From: Gymnorhina tibicen
Taxonomy: Eukaryota > Chordata > Aves > Passeriformes > Artamidae
Reading direction: 5' to 3'
Length of the DNA stretch: 64,000 nt
Assembly (NCBI GenBank): GCA_013399875.1
Contig: VXAZ01000413.1
Coordinates: forward strand, 1 to 64,000
The notes beneath the pieces were generated by a model that did not search any database, was not told the DNA's origin, and worked only from the letters and a program-made list of their open reading frames with translations. The position numbers and the translations under genes were made by a program. Below are positions 1 to 12,130 of the stretch, in pieces; the stretch's first letter is position 1, and every line of letters begins with the position of its first letter.

Positions 1-661
1 GCCTCTCGCCCGCGGCTGCGGGAGCAGCGCTGAGCCCAGCCCCGGCCCGGCACGCACAGCCCCTCCGGCGCCCCATCCGTGTCAGCGCCCACCCCGCAGG
101 GGTACCCCGCGCCCCGCCGCAGGCACCGACTGTCACGTCGTCGCGGATAAAGCTCCTTCACCCGGTGACAGCTCCTTCACCCCCGCATCACCTCCTCCCA
201 GGCTGCGCGAGAGCCGAGCCCCGCTCGCAAAGCTCCTTACAGGCTAGATCCGTGCCGCTCCGTGCATGATCCGCTGAGCGCAGCCCGTAGCCTAGCGGGA
301 CCGGGGCCCCGGTTAAATATTCGGTTGCACTCTCGCCTTCAGATTAGTTAGCCACTCACAGCGAGCGATATGGTTTTAATCAGATGCTGGCAGCTGAGGA
401 CTACCCAGGAATGCGCTGTGATGTTTTTGCTGCTTGGGCTTGGCTACTCCCCCTCAACGTGTCGGTGCTCACAACTTTAACCCCTTGCGAGCCACCGCTC
501 CGGCCGCTGCTGCGGGGGCGGGAGGGAGCTGTGGCCCGGACAGCCTCTCACGGCGGGTCGGAGCAGCACGGGGGACACGCGGGGAGGGAAGTGGGGTGGG
601 AAACAGGTGGGCCCTGCGGGGGCACGGAATCGTGTGGGGGCCACAAATCGCAGGGCCACAG
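1..661. promoter_or_regulatory. CpG island, likely promoter and first exon, cut by the window edge
   Basis: This is the most GC-rich and CpG-dense stretch of the window, with 17 CpG dinucleotides in the first 120 bases, against an almost CpG-free background after about base 700. In birds such islands usually mark transcription starts. Visible elements are a CRE/E-box-like TCACGTC near 133-139, three copies of an AGCTCCTT-type repeat, and a weak TATA-like TTAAATATT near 313-321. A CAG|GTATTT donor-like site at 661/662 lies where the island fades, so a plus-strand first exon could end there. A 19-codon ATG frame at 421-480 begins with a hydrophobic run but is too short to interpret. The direction is not settled: the gene could equally run leftward out of the window. 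Confidence 0.6.
151..240 (+). repeat. Triplicated AGCTCCTT motif inside the CpG island
   Basis: AGCTCCTTCACCC occurs at 151-163 and again at 170-182, 19 bases apart, and a shorter copy AGCTCCTTAC occurs at 231-240. The spacing suggests a local duplication or a repeated factor-binding site in the promoter. No known factor is assigned. Confidence 0.5.
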
Positions 662-782
662 GTATTTCTCTCTCTCAGGCAGCAATGGGCTCGGCACGCT
701 CTTCTACAAAACGGGTCCCCTTCATGCGCCTGCATGAACGTGGGTGCGGTGATGGTGTTGAAAATTCCAAGCCCAAAACAGC

Positions 783-887
783 AGCTTTTTGTTTGTTTGC
801 TTGTTTGTTTGTTTTTTTGTTGTGGGTTATTTTGTTTGTTTGGTTTGGTTTTGGTTTTTGGTTTTTTTCTTCTTTTTGGTTTCCTAA
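783..887. repeat. TTTG/TTTGG low-complexity tract
   Basis: A run of about 100 bases made almost only of T and G, with repeated GTTTGTTT and GGTTTTGG units. It creates long but meaningless open frames on both strands just after the CpG island. A separate poly-T run (about 15 T) follows at 1044-1058. Confidence 0.85.
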
Positions 888-3800
888 ACCGCCAAACCCA
901 AATACCTGGGTAACCCTCTCCATCCTCCATCTCCCCAAATCTGTGACCGGCCGAAATATTGGGTCAGTGCAATTCACTTTATGGGTCACATCCAGACCTG
1001 ACCTTTGTACTTCCCACTCATCTTTATTCAAACACCTATCATGTTTTTTTTTTTTTTTCCCCAGAGTAGTAAAGCTGTTTTCCACCTTGTATGAAAGAAC
1101 CTCTGATAAAAAAATCATATTTTTGTCCTTGTAGCAGAATGGGTTTTTTTCTTCTTTTCAAGGCTAGTTTATCTTTTGGTTTTTTCAGAACATGCAAAAT
1201 ATTTCTGTTCAAAACTGTGCATTTTGCTCTAAAGCAATACCCAATTAAAAAACCAACAAAATAAGAAGAAAAAAATTTGATAGATGTTTTGAAGTGTTCA
1301 AAAGAGGGAAATATTTAACCAACGTATTTTACCACCGGGAAGTTCAAGGCTCAAAACTTGTGGATGCATTTGGCAATCATCCTCATCCAAAGCTACTAAA
1401 TTATACAACGCATTTCTAGATACGGCATGGTATTCTTTTTTTCATGAATAGCAAAAGGTGCTATTCCTCCCTGTGCCTGAGGTGCCTAGGAGCTGAGAGT
1501 CGTGTCTCACTTGTCTGTATCTGCCTTTCATTTGAGAAGTGCTAATTTTAACCAAAAAGGACACGAGAAACGTCTTTATGTACACGAGCCTAGTGTTCAC
1601 GGAAGGAAGTGCATGCCGTGTAAGTAAGGAGGCTTTTGCTACAATTAACAGGTTTCTGGCTACACGCGTCGGTATTTGTGGGATTAGATCTGAATTCCTT
1701 GGGACACAGTTACAGCCGTGTTTAACAATGTTGGTTTTGTACGCAGGCTGGCCCTGCACGGCACATTGTTTTGAACAACTTGTGCTGAACACCCACCAGC
1801 AGGACTGGAGCTTCTTGGTCCTGGGGCAGTATGTATTTTAAAGAATAATACTTAGCGCAGCGTCCTTTACGAGAGTCACACAGGCTGCTTGACGTGAAGG
1901 TTGACATTGTGCCTAGTTTAAACGTCGTGCAGTAACAAAGCAACTTCTATGAAAAAGGACAGCCTGGAACTGGCATAAGCAGGATTATCATCTGTGTTTT
2001 GCCCAAGCAAACCCCAGGCACATTACACCAAAACACCTTGACAAGTCTCACTAATGATTGCAAATATGATTTATACTATTTGTTGTTGAATTTGGAAGAG
2101 AGGAAAATACTTTTCATTTGCTAAATGTGAGCAGTTTAAGAGCCCTTTTGAGGAGCAATGAAATTACATCTAGTAAAATGGCAAGAGGTCCTTCAATATG
2201 CACCAACACTTGGACATCACTAACAACATCACGGGAAAACTTCTTTTTTTAAACTGAAAAGTGGTTAATAATTAAGTTGAAAAATTATAATTTTCTTAGA
2301 AAATATAAAATATCTCAGGACTTGAAGGAATGCACTATTTTTTTTTGGAAAGTTACTAAGAACATCTCCCCTGATGTCCCACACTGTTGTGTTAAATGCT
2401 AAAATTCGGAACTGTTACATTAGTCGTATGTAATAGGATTGCCTTGCCTTCTGAATGCAGGAGGAATCCAGGCAGAAAGCCCCACAGGAATTCAGTTATT
2501 TCATCTATACTGCGCTGCATGAGGACGTGCTTTTCTCTTTATGAAAAGTAAAAGTATTACTATTTCTCTACAGCAAAACCAGAATCAAATGGACAATGGC
2601 TGTTATGACTTTAAGGCTGACCATTTAAGATTACAGTAGAGAGGGAGTGCTGTTTTTCCCAGGATGATGACCATTTTCTTATATTTTTTTTGTGTCTGAT
2701 TTTACTACTGCTGGCATAAGCTCAGGCCCTAAAAAAGGATTTTTTGGGAAAGTTAACTGCTTTTCGTACAGAACAGTATCAGCCTCAGCACTTCCCAAAC
2801 ACAAGCCATTTTTCCAGCAGGTCTAAAATTATCTTGAAGTTGCAGCTGGAACCCTTCACCTCAGTGAGTTTTTCTATAGCTTTCCGGATGTTAACTCTAC
2901 CCAAACCACAGCCTGTCATTAGGATCACCAGGATTTCAGTCTGGGAATAGGTCCTGGGGTAGCAGCACAAGAAACCCCACCGAAGTGCAGAGACCTTTGG
3001 AAGACATCAGCTTTCATTAATGTCTTGAAAGTGGTATCAATAACAGTTTGTGAAAAATCTGCTTGCAGCAAAGGAATCTGGTAGCTAATCTTGCGATGGC
3101 TTGCTCAGGAATGCATGGTTTATTATTAAAGTAATCTTTTAAGATTTTATTGGAATGTGCTTCCACAGAGATGTTTCTGCCTCTGTGTGCTTTACTATGT
3201 GTGTGTCATCTTGTCCATAATTAAACTTTTCACTGACAGACCTGGGACTTTTTTCCTTAAACCTCCCACTTTGAATGCTGGAATTTCATGTGAACTTTAA
3301 ATACTTCCTTGGAATTTGCCATAAGGTAAACTGTTTGCTCCCATACACTTTCCTGCACTGCTACAGACACTGCAGACACACAATAAATGACTGAATGTAA
3401 GAGAACTTGCAAACTTGTGCCTTAGTGTTAAAAAAAGGCTGACAGGAATGAACTAGTTGTTCAGATGCTCATGTTATCCCTAGAGTATTCTCACTTTGGA
3501 ATATGTGGGGGAAAGATTAATGGAAAACTTCCCTAGAGAGTACATTTTCAGTGAAGCTTCACTGCTGAAAACTGGAAAAGGCGAAGTATGACAAAGGAAA
3601 CATGAAGGAAGAATTTGTACTTCAGCCTTTGGACTTCTCAGCCAAGTTTCTCATGTGACTTGGACTTGCTGACCACTTCTTTTTATAAATTCAGTTAAAG
3701 ATAAAGTCCACAGAATATCTGAAGCAAAAAGCATCCTTGCTGTTTTAAAATCTGAAATTACAACCTACAGTTCATTTTTGTACAGCATATCTCCAGGAAA

Positions 3801-5971
3801 TGCACATTGATAACCCTAGAACCCAAATGCTGGTTCATCAAAAGACCTCAAACTTGTCTTGAAAATATTTTATCCTAGAATCAAGGATAGACTTGAATAA
3901 TTATTTAATCAAAGGCTTACTTCTTGAGGCCCAAATTTGGGTGTTTCACACTTAGACTGCCACAGGGATTTAAATCATTAAACAAATTTAATATGTTCAG
4001 CCATTCAGAAGTGATTGAGTTGAGGTGTAAGAGCTATTGAGACTCACATGAGGTAAAACAGTACTCTCAGTCTGTGCCTTAACCAGTGAGGTAAACCCAA
4101 TTATTTTAGATTGCTTTCAGTGGTATTTGCTGACAGGTGAAGCTAACAGCTCACTCAGCTGATGACTACTAATGTGTGGCTGAGGATGGATGATTTCCAA
4201 TACTAGTTTACTGTCTGCCTTACTTCAGGCAGGAATACTTGAGGAGGAGATGGGGAATTTTAGGACTAGAAGCACATGTCTTGCCATTATAGTGCTGCAG
4301 TTCTCCAGCTCTTCCAACACAAGAGACACATTGAGTTGTTCAGCAGTTTTTCCTATTCCCTGCCATCTGCAGCCGTGTTTGTCCTCAGGACCATGAATTT
4401 GTCTGCACAAAAAATACACTGGTAGGCAATATTATCTCATTTGGAAGAGTGCACTACCCCAGCCCAGGTTAGATAAATAAACACAGTATTTTGTTTGGCA
4501 GCCACCAAGATCAAGAAACGCCAATACCTAAGCCACGTTCTCTGACTGTGAGGCTACTCTGTAAATAGTGGGAGGTGACTTCTTTCTCTCTCGAAAAAAT
4601 GTGGCCAGAATCTGTGGCCTGGTTGACAGTACATGTGCACATACATTCCTACATTCAGGAAGGGATCTTGGCCACAGTGTGCTTCTTCCCTGGAGAGGTG
4701 TTATGTCCAGAAGAGAGGGAGAATTTCAGACCATTCCTCTTGGCAGTGTATCCCGTTCGCTGGCTGTAGCTCCTTCTGTTTGTGTGTGTTACATATTCTG
4801 GCTCTGTTTTTTGAGTCCACAGCTGGTGCTTGACTTCTGGGCTTCATAATATTTAACATCCAAACATGTGAGCCTCTTCTGGGGTCTGGCTCATAATTCC
4901 TAACCTGTTAAATGGAGTTTGACAGTTGACTTTCTTAGCTGTGTTTGCAAATTCTGGTTAAAATACCTTGATTTTTAATAATCTAGATAGTTTTACAAGT
5001 TAGTCTTACAGACTTGGTTTTACTCCTTTCAGCTAATCAAAACCTGTCTTTGGTGTTCTGCACAACTCTCTGTCAATATGTGTCAGTGTGAAAGCTTGTC
5101 CTCAACCCTCGTGGTTTGTAAAGCAAAGTTGTATAAATAAGGCATTATACACAATTTAGATCTAAGCAAATCTAGAAAGATATATTAAAATCCACAGGAT
5201 CTTATTTGATGTAACATAATCAGGTATAGACATCCTTGCCAAAATGGGTTTTGTTGCATTTTCAAAGGTTGTCTCTTCAATTATAAAGTGCATAGATTGA
5301 GCAGAAGGGAATCTGAGATAAAATAAATTGATCTGAAATTCCAGGAACTAAGCCTCATCTTTGAATTTGTCCAAGCAAACGAGTAAGTAANTCTACGTGA
5401 GACTGTGACAATATTTTTGTGTTTAGCTCATAAATAGTCAAGGCCAGGAAACAACACTGCTGGGATCAGTCATCCAAAAGAAGAAACACACACTGTTCTT
5501 TCTTTCATTGTTTATACAGAAGCTACTTTCTGTGTTCATGTACTTTCAGAAATCTTCCTCAAATGGTGTTTACTATGTAAGTTAAGTCACCCTGATTCAG
5601 TCAGTGCATCCTAGAGTAGCAAACTCCTCTGAAAGGCCAGCCCTGGTATATTTCTATGAGAATACTCAAAAGGTGGCATAAATACTTTCAAAAACAGTTT
5701 TGGGTGAAAATATGCAATGCAGACCTGTAGACAGTTACAATTTAAACAGTTTTTTAAATATGCTTATCTTCTTTCTCATAGTCCATGCACCTTGTTCCTC
5801 TAAGTTAGAAACATGTAACATAGTGAAATATATTTGGGGTATATTTTGGGAACTTCCAATTCTATCTCAACATAGAACATAACATTTTTACAATGTATTC
5901 ACAAAACCCTTTGTAAGTAAATTGCTTTTCTTGACTGAGGTTAAATAGAGTGGGGTTCAGAAGCGTAGTTT
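888..5971. other. AT-rich non-genic DNA
   Basis: No transposon, RNA gene or convincing exon is seen. The sequence is AT-rich, CpG-poor and free of obvious repeats apart from homopolymer runs. There is one undetermined base at 5391. The minus strand is open at 2785-2970 for about 60 codons with a normal-looking residue mix, but its first codon is not ATG, no good splice signals flank it, and I do not call it. This is compatible with intron or intergenic DNA. Confidence 0.6.
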
Positions 5972-6388
5972 ATGCTACAGAGTAACTTCACATTCAAAAT
6001 AAAATCAGAGCTCAAGATCTCCCGTAAAAGTACTGAATTTAACCTGATGAGCAACGACTTTCACTTTTTTTATAACAGTGCCCAAGCTAAATTTTGTTAT
6101 TCTATGCTTTTAATCCCATTTAATCTCCTGAAGGTAACAGAGGTGATAACTTCTATAAAATTAACAGTATATTTACGGTGTTTAGATGTTGGCCGTATGA
6201 TAGGTGGTCTATGTAGAAGAATCAATCCTCTTCGTGCCCTTTACTTTTCATTAAGCTTTTCTTTTCTCTTTGTTTCTCAGCATTCCTTAGAATTATCCCT
6301 GCACTTTTCACATAAGGCAGTACATGTTGTCTTTGCTTGTTGCCTGATTCTTGTTTCTCTACATCTCTGGAATTACATCTTCATCTAG
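5972..6388 (+). other. 138-codon ATG open frame, probably chance
   Basis: This is the longest ATG-initiated frame in the AT-rich part of the window. The product would have a basic N-terminal third (residues 1-35, rich in K, S and N) and two hydrophobic stretches, about residues 90-105 and 118-136, that could pass for membrane segments. It matches no family I recognise. In DNA this AT-rich, T-rich codons produce hydrophobic residues by default, and one frame of this length in 64 kb on two strands is not far from chance. No promoter, polyadenylation signal or clear splice structure supports it, although an acceptor-like TTATAACAG at 6073-6081 lies inside. Confidence 0.1.
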
Positions 6389-9300
6389 GATTGTCCAGTT
6401 GTCCTTGACCCTAATTTTCTAGAACAGCTGCTTCTTAGTAGCCTTGCTGTCTAATTGTAAACTCCTATTTTAGGATCTTCCTTTTCTACCTTGTAAGTAG
6501 CACATCATGAGGAATACAGCGAAACTGCTGCCTCTTCCTTTTTTGTTCTTTTTTAGTTTGTCAGTCTCCGGCATCAGCCTATCAAATGTGAGCTTTTTAC
6601 CAGGGTTTGTGAATCTCCAGTTCAATGACAGGGGCACATTTGGGGACCATCTAAACTGACCCATCCCTTCCCATCTATGGGTCACTTCATTTATCCTAAA
6701 TTTCTGGCTATTAATATTTTCTTCAGGCTGACTCATCCTTACTGTCATCTAAAATTTTTTGTATTTCATCCAGAGTTAATATTTTTGGTTTTAGTTAACA
6801 GAAGGGGACACAGAGGATCATTATGCAAACTACTATTACATGTTCCTAATCTGCACAAGGAAATGGAGGCTCAGCTTTTGGTGCTTTGCCTCTGAGAGAA
6901 AAACAATTATTTTAGCTGTTGAAAGTCTGAACTGGTCTCTTACAAGTCTATCTTCGGGGTAGTGAGCTTTAACAGACTAAAATGATTCTTATTTAATTGG
7001 AAATGTTTTTGTCCTAGACAACTGAGGTCTTGGAGTTTTGATGCTCAGTTTGTGGCCCTGACCATATCAGTTTGTCTTTGCTTTACTCAGACTAGCAGGA
7101 AAGTTAGGGAAAATCCATTTAGTAAGTTCAAACTAAATGAAGTTTTTCGGGTAATTGTAAGATCAGCATTAGGATATGACTCTTACTTCTTGGATTTTGC
7201 TCATTCCTGTAAACTTCCTGTTTGCAAAATTTATCTTCTGAAAAGCTTTCTCTTGCTGCTTTTCAGAGTTTGATATTTTTACAGTCAAATTCGACTTTGT
7301 GCTTCTTTTTGTCATAAAAGGATATAAAAAAAATGGAGAAACATTTGCAATGTCGTAAAATGATTATGAATTGACAAACCCGAGAATATTCAAATCTTAT
7401 TGCCTCTCCCCAGCTGTAGCATTCCTAGCAGCCTGGAAGATATGAACACACTGTTGTTACTAGAAGACAAAAGGTTTGCAAAATGGATTCAGGATTTTCC
7501 TAATAAATGCAGATTACTAGGTTACTGGTCTGTGAAAGAAATTTGGATTTTGATAGTGTAAAATATTAGAGAAACACAGAACAAATTCAAATTTACATAA
7601 ATCCAACTATAAAAATGTATGGAGTTAAACATAATTTGCTTCTTCTTGGGAAAATGATTGCTGCATATACTCTAGCTCATGCTGAGGAATTGACATTATA
7701 GGGCATAAACCACCATATCAAAGATCTCTCTACAGTGTATGGCACTAATTACTCCAAATACAGCTTTGTTTTCTATAAATTGGCCTAGAGGTAAATAGAA
7801 AAATCATGGTACACTTAGTAGTTTGTACTAACAGCCACAGAATTCCACACACACAAAATAATTGCTGACAAGAAGCCTCAGTTTCCTTAACCCCTTTCCC
7901 ATGCTTACTTCAATCAGAGCAGACAGAGGTTATATTTTTTAAGAGAGGGCATCTCTCCAAGTTCTGTTGCATCCCATCACTTGGCAGTATATAAAAATGA
8001 TTTGCTAATACCAGAGGCCCTGTTTTTCTTTAGGTCGCATTTGTTTAAAATATAAATTACTGAAATGTCCCAGGAACAATACCTATGTTATGAGTGTTTG
8101 GTAAAAATGTGGCTTCCTTTTCTTTTCGTTTTCTTTTAGGAACGTTCCTTTAAGAGTTACTATAGCAATGCAAACTGCTATTGAGACTGTAAACATTAAT
8201 GATGACTTGGAAGTTGACACCCTGCAAAAACATTTCAGTCATTCTAAGCAAGACTTCCAACAGCACTGCCATAATATGCAGCTCCTACTGAGAACAGCAG
8301 GATTCTGAGTTTTTGAAGAAAATAGTTTATATACTAGACAGCAAAACTGCAATGAAGGGAAAATAATACAGTCTAATTTTGCAACAAACCAAAATTCCCG
8401 TTTCAGCATATTCAGCCATATTCGTTATGTTTTGGGAGGTTTGTCAAGCCATGTTTAAAGCAACATTTGCCTGCCAAGTCTAAGCTGGCTCTGCATCTCT
8501 CTGGAATGAAACTTTTGTTGCTGTTGTTGTGACCTTTCTTTTGCAAATGAAATGAAAATATGTGTTAGCTTACATGTGACCATGAATATAACCTATCATG
8601 TAGGAAGCACAGAAGCAAACCAACCACCAAACCAACTAGATGCTCACAGGATATTTTGAGAGGGCAAAATCCAAATTTGGGCTTCACTCCAATACTGAGA
8701 GCTTTAAAATAGAAAAAGGAAAATCACAGGTTTCTGTCTTGAATACATTCTTGTGATTGTTTCTCACAAATGCAGTTGGTAAAGAAGGCTGAGGAATGCT
8801 GTTTTCAGTTGCTGCTTACAGGGAAGGGCACTTCAGTATAACCTGCTTGGTATTTAGTGTTCACTAACACACAGCTCCTGTGGGAAGCAACAGAACAGCA
8901 GTTAAAACTGAGTGAGAAGGCAAACAGTTTTAGGGATTCATGGCTATCTAGTTTCTCTTCCTAATTAAATATACTATTTGGGCGTATTTTACAGCACAAT
9001 TGGAAATATTTTTGACTAACAATTGTCAGATCAAAAAGGCACTACCAAAGACAAATTAAAAAAATATTCCTCTCCCAGGGGCATTGCTTTTGCCAAGGCC
9101 AAAGGTGGTGGTGGTGAGCTGGAGCTTTCCTTCCCTCTTCCTGTGCCACACTGGAGTCTTTGTGGCTTTTGGTCTTTTGCACCATAGGTTGTAGTCTTGT
9201 TACAGGGTGTTGGGAAGTATTTTGTGGTTTGTGGGGACCCTTCTGGACTCTTTTACATTGTTGTCTGTGACTGTAGGAGCCGGGACTTGTGGTCCTCTCC

Positions 9301-12082
9301 AGCACTGATTCTGGAAACTGCTTTCATTCACAACAGAGTTGATCTCAAGGGTGAAATGTGTTCCCCTGTTGAGGTTGCTATGTGTCAACCCTTGTAAATA
9401 TAGCAGCCATTAACTTGTCTGGTGTTGCACTGTCCTTTCACAAGACTTAATGGAGGGCTGTGCCACTTTAGCCTTAGAGACTCCCCAAGTCTGGAAGGTA
9501 CCAACTGTTCAGTCTTGGTTATGGGCTAGAAAATGTGCAAATTCAGATTTTAAATAACTCTACTTTTTAATCCCTTTGCAAAGGGGACAAACCCATAATA
9601 TTTAAACATTCAAATTCCACATGTACATAAATATAAACATTTTGTAAATAAGAACTTGACTTACACTGATTTACATTGAGCCATCATCTAATATCAGACT
9701 ATTTGATCCAAGTGCCAGTACCCAAAGTCCCTGTTCTCAGGATCTCACAAAGCCAACAGTCTTGTGAATCAGAGCACAGGAAGTGATGCAGGGCACAAAG
9801 AATTCGCTGCAACAGTGTCCTACACAAAACACATGTTGTTTTAGTGGCAGGACGAATGTTTGTAAGCATGTCCATCTTCTACAAGGATGGAATTTCTCCA
9901 AAGTTTGGAGAAACTTGATAATCAGAACTTGAAAACTCATAGCAAGTTAACTTAGAGTCTACTGATGAAGCTCCCATAAGGAACATTTTTTAAGTTTGTG
10001 GGCTGACAATGAGTAATAGTGCACGTTAATATTCCCAATGGTTGTTAGAATGGCCACGGTAGGAATGGCTCTGTTACTTTGTTGGTACAAACTTCATTTT
10101 TAAACTGACCTTAACAGCCCCTGTTTTGAACCTGTTAATCTTGTGCTGGATCTTCCCCCAGTGCTCATGCACCCTTCATTGTGCACTGCTCCAGAAGAGG
10201 CAGCAACTCTGTTCCATAATGCCCTGTCTTTATCTATCCCATGTTTTTACCTCCTTTTTCCAACCTTCTCTATGCCCTGAAGTTTCTTGATACATTCAGA
10301 CAATCTGGGTACAGGACAGCACTAGCTCTTAGAAGTTATCCAGCTACTTGCTACTTAAATCTTGAGAGGTTATACTGTCCACTGTTTTGAGCTCAGAAAA
10401 CATCTTCCATGTCAATTTCCATGCTGCTCATGCGTCACAGGCTATCTGTATTATCCTTAAAAAAGAGTACCAGGAGAAAAAGAGGCTTTAAAACACAATT
10501 TTTTTGCATTGCCATGTTTTGGGGATTCTTTTTCTGCTGTTTGAGAGCTCTTCTCCTGTTGTCTGGGAAAATGAATGTAGCCTTTATAGAAAAATAGCGA
10601 TTTTTTTCACCCTAGGAAGATTCATTCAAGGTCAGCTTTGATACAGCACAGCTGCGTAACCTTGGATTGAGCTGCTGTGAAAACAGCTGATAGATGTCTG
10701 GTCTAGGGCAGCTCTCAGCCTGGGAAACGTGTTCAGGATCAGACACCTGCTCTCAGTGCTCACTGGAGATATACTACAGATGTGCTGGCCCAGCACAGAC
10801 TCAGGCTGGCAAAAGGTCCTTCTTGAAAGGACCTGTCATTGCTGCTGTCAGCTCTGTGGTCTATATGGCAAACAGTGTGACTGTTTAATTCCTAACAGAT
10901 ACACCCCAAATTTCTATCAGAATTAGCTCTAGTCAGCTTAGTTCCTGAAAAGGTGGCATCACAGGAGGACCATGATGACAGCATCACTCTTCCTGGTGAG
11001 GTGTGATGTACACCTGCAGTTTGTGCTAAAGCATCTCAGTGTATCTGCTCTGTAAATAATGCACACTTTACAGTTTGGTTGACACTTACAGAAGCATGAA
11101 TATGCAAAATAACACACAAACATGTTTCAAAGAGTATTGAAAGTCTTCAGTTTATTTGTTGCCTTCTTGCATGAGGTGACAAAAGCACATCCAAGCTCAA
11201 GGCAGCAAAAATATCCTGGAACCCAATCACCAGCCTCTGAAAACAGGAGTATGTATCTGAAATAGAGCAGAAGTTGACAGGATTCCTACTCCATATATAC
11301 AGCAAAAAGTCCAGAAGTATAATAAAGGGTAAGAGAGAGAAAATTTCAAATTCATACAGTGGAACTGACTCAGGAGCAGCCCATCCCTTCCACTCTGCCT
11401 GCTTCTTGCTCGGGTGTCAGGTTAGAACAGCAGGGTCCTTCATTACACGGTGATTCTGCCCTTGTCAGAAGTAAAGGGCAAAAAGGAATGAGGAGTAGTA
11501 TATGTTTCCATTTACTACCTCTACTTTTTCTTTCTAGTCTACAGTTTTGGGAGAAACATTTGCACTTCTACACTGCTGCTCAACTCTTTAAAAGTCTTAA
11601 CTTTTAAACTTTAACTTTTTATTAAATTCTTTAATAATTAATTCCACCAAGGGTACAGGACAAATTTTGGGGTCGCACAGCTTGTCTGTATGGGGAAATT
11701 GAAGTTCAGTGAGACTCTATGTTGGTTTTCTGCTAAATCAGTACATAGTCATGATGAGTGATATACTTGAATTCTTTTCAAAAGCAACACCAAGAAAATA
11801 TTGCAATACCACAAAGTATTGTGAAATCATTAAACTGGCTATAATTGGGGTGAGGGGAGGCTGTGGGTAGGGGCGAGGAGGATTTTTTCCATTATTTCAC
11901 TTATTGCACATAATTTCCATGTTCTCAAGCCATCTGATTTTGTTGAGGGACCAGAATCTGCTCTGTAGGACTCCAGTGTATGTTTCTTTGGTTTCTGGGG
12001 TCCCCACCCACCCCTTCTCAGTACAGCTTCTTCCTTGTCCTACCCCTTTTTCTGGGCTTCATTGCTGGTATGTGCATTGCAG
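6389..12082. other. AT-rich non-genic DNA with one GC-richer islet
   Basis: Mostly AT-rich and without recognisable elements. The stretch about 9050-9420 is GC-richer and open in several frames, including about 87 codons on the minus strand (9042-9305) that lack an ATG at the 5' end. It may be an old degraded repeat or just a compositional islet. Nothing in it is recognised. Confidence 0.55.
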
Positions 12083-12130
12083 AATCTCTCTAATGGGGAG
12101 CTGGAGGACCTCCAGAATCTACCAGATAAG
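12083..12130 (+). CDS. Candidate 48-bp internal exon (16 codons, phase 0/0)
   Basis: The segment is flanked by an acceptor (GTGCATTGCAG, with a modest pyrimidine tract upstream) and a donor (GATAAG|GTAATG). Read in phase 0 it encodes NLSNGELEDLQNLPDK, a polar, acidic peptide with a regular leucine pattern that looks more like protein than translated AT-rich intron. One alternative frame contains a stop. The exon length is a multiple of three. It is phase-compatible with the candidate at 48,314, so the two could be spliced directly. Against it: the exon is very short, the acceptor is only fair, and decoy exons of this size are common in vertebrate introns. No family is recognised. Confidence 0.22.

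Noticed and set aside
607..1134. 175-codon open plus frame and matching minus frames
   Set aside because: They are driven by the TTTG and poly-T low-complexity sequence, and the translated product is mostly F, L, V and G. No domain or start context supports them.
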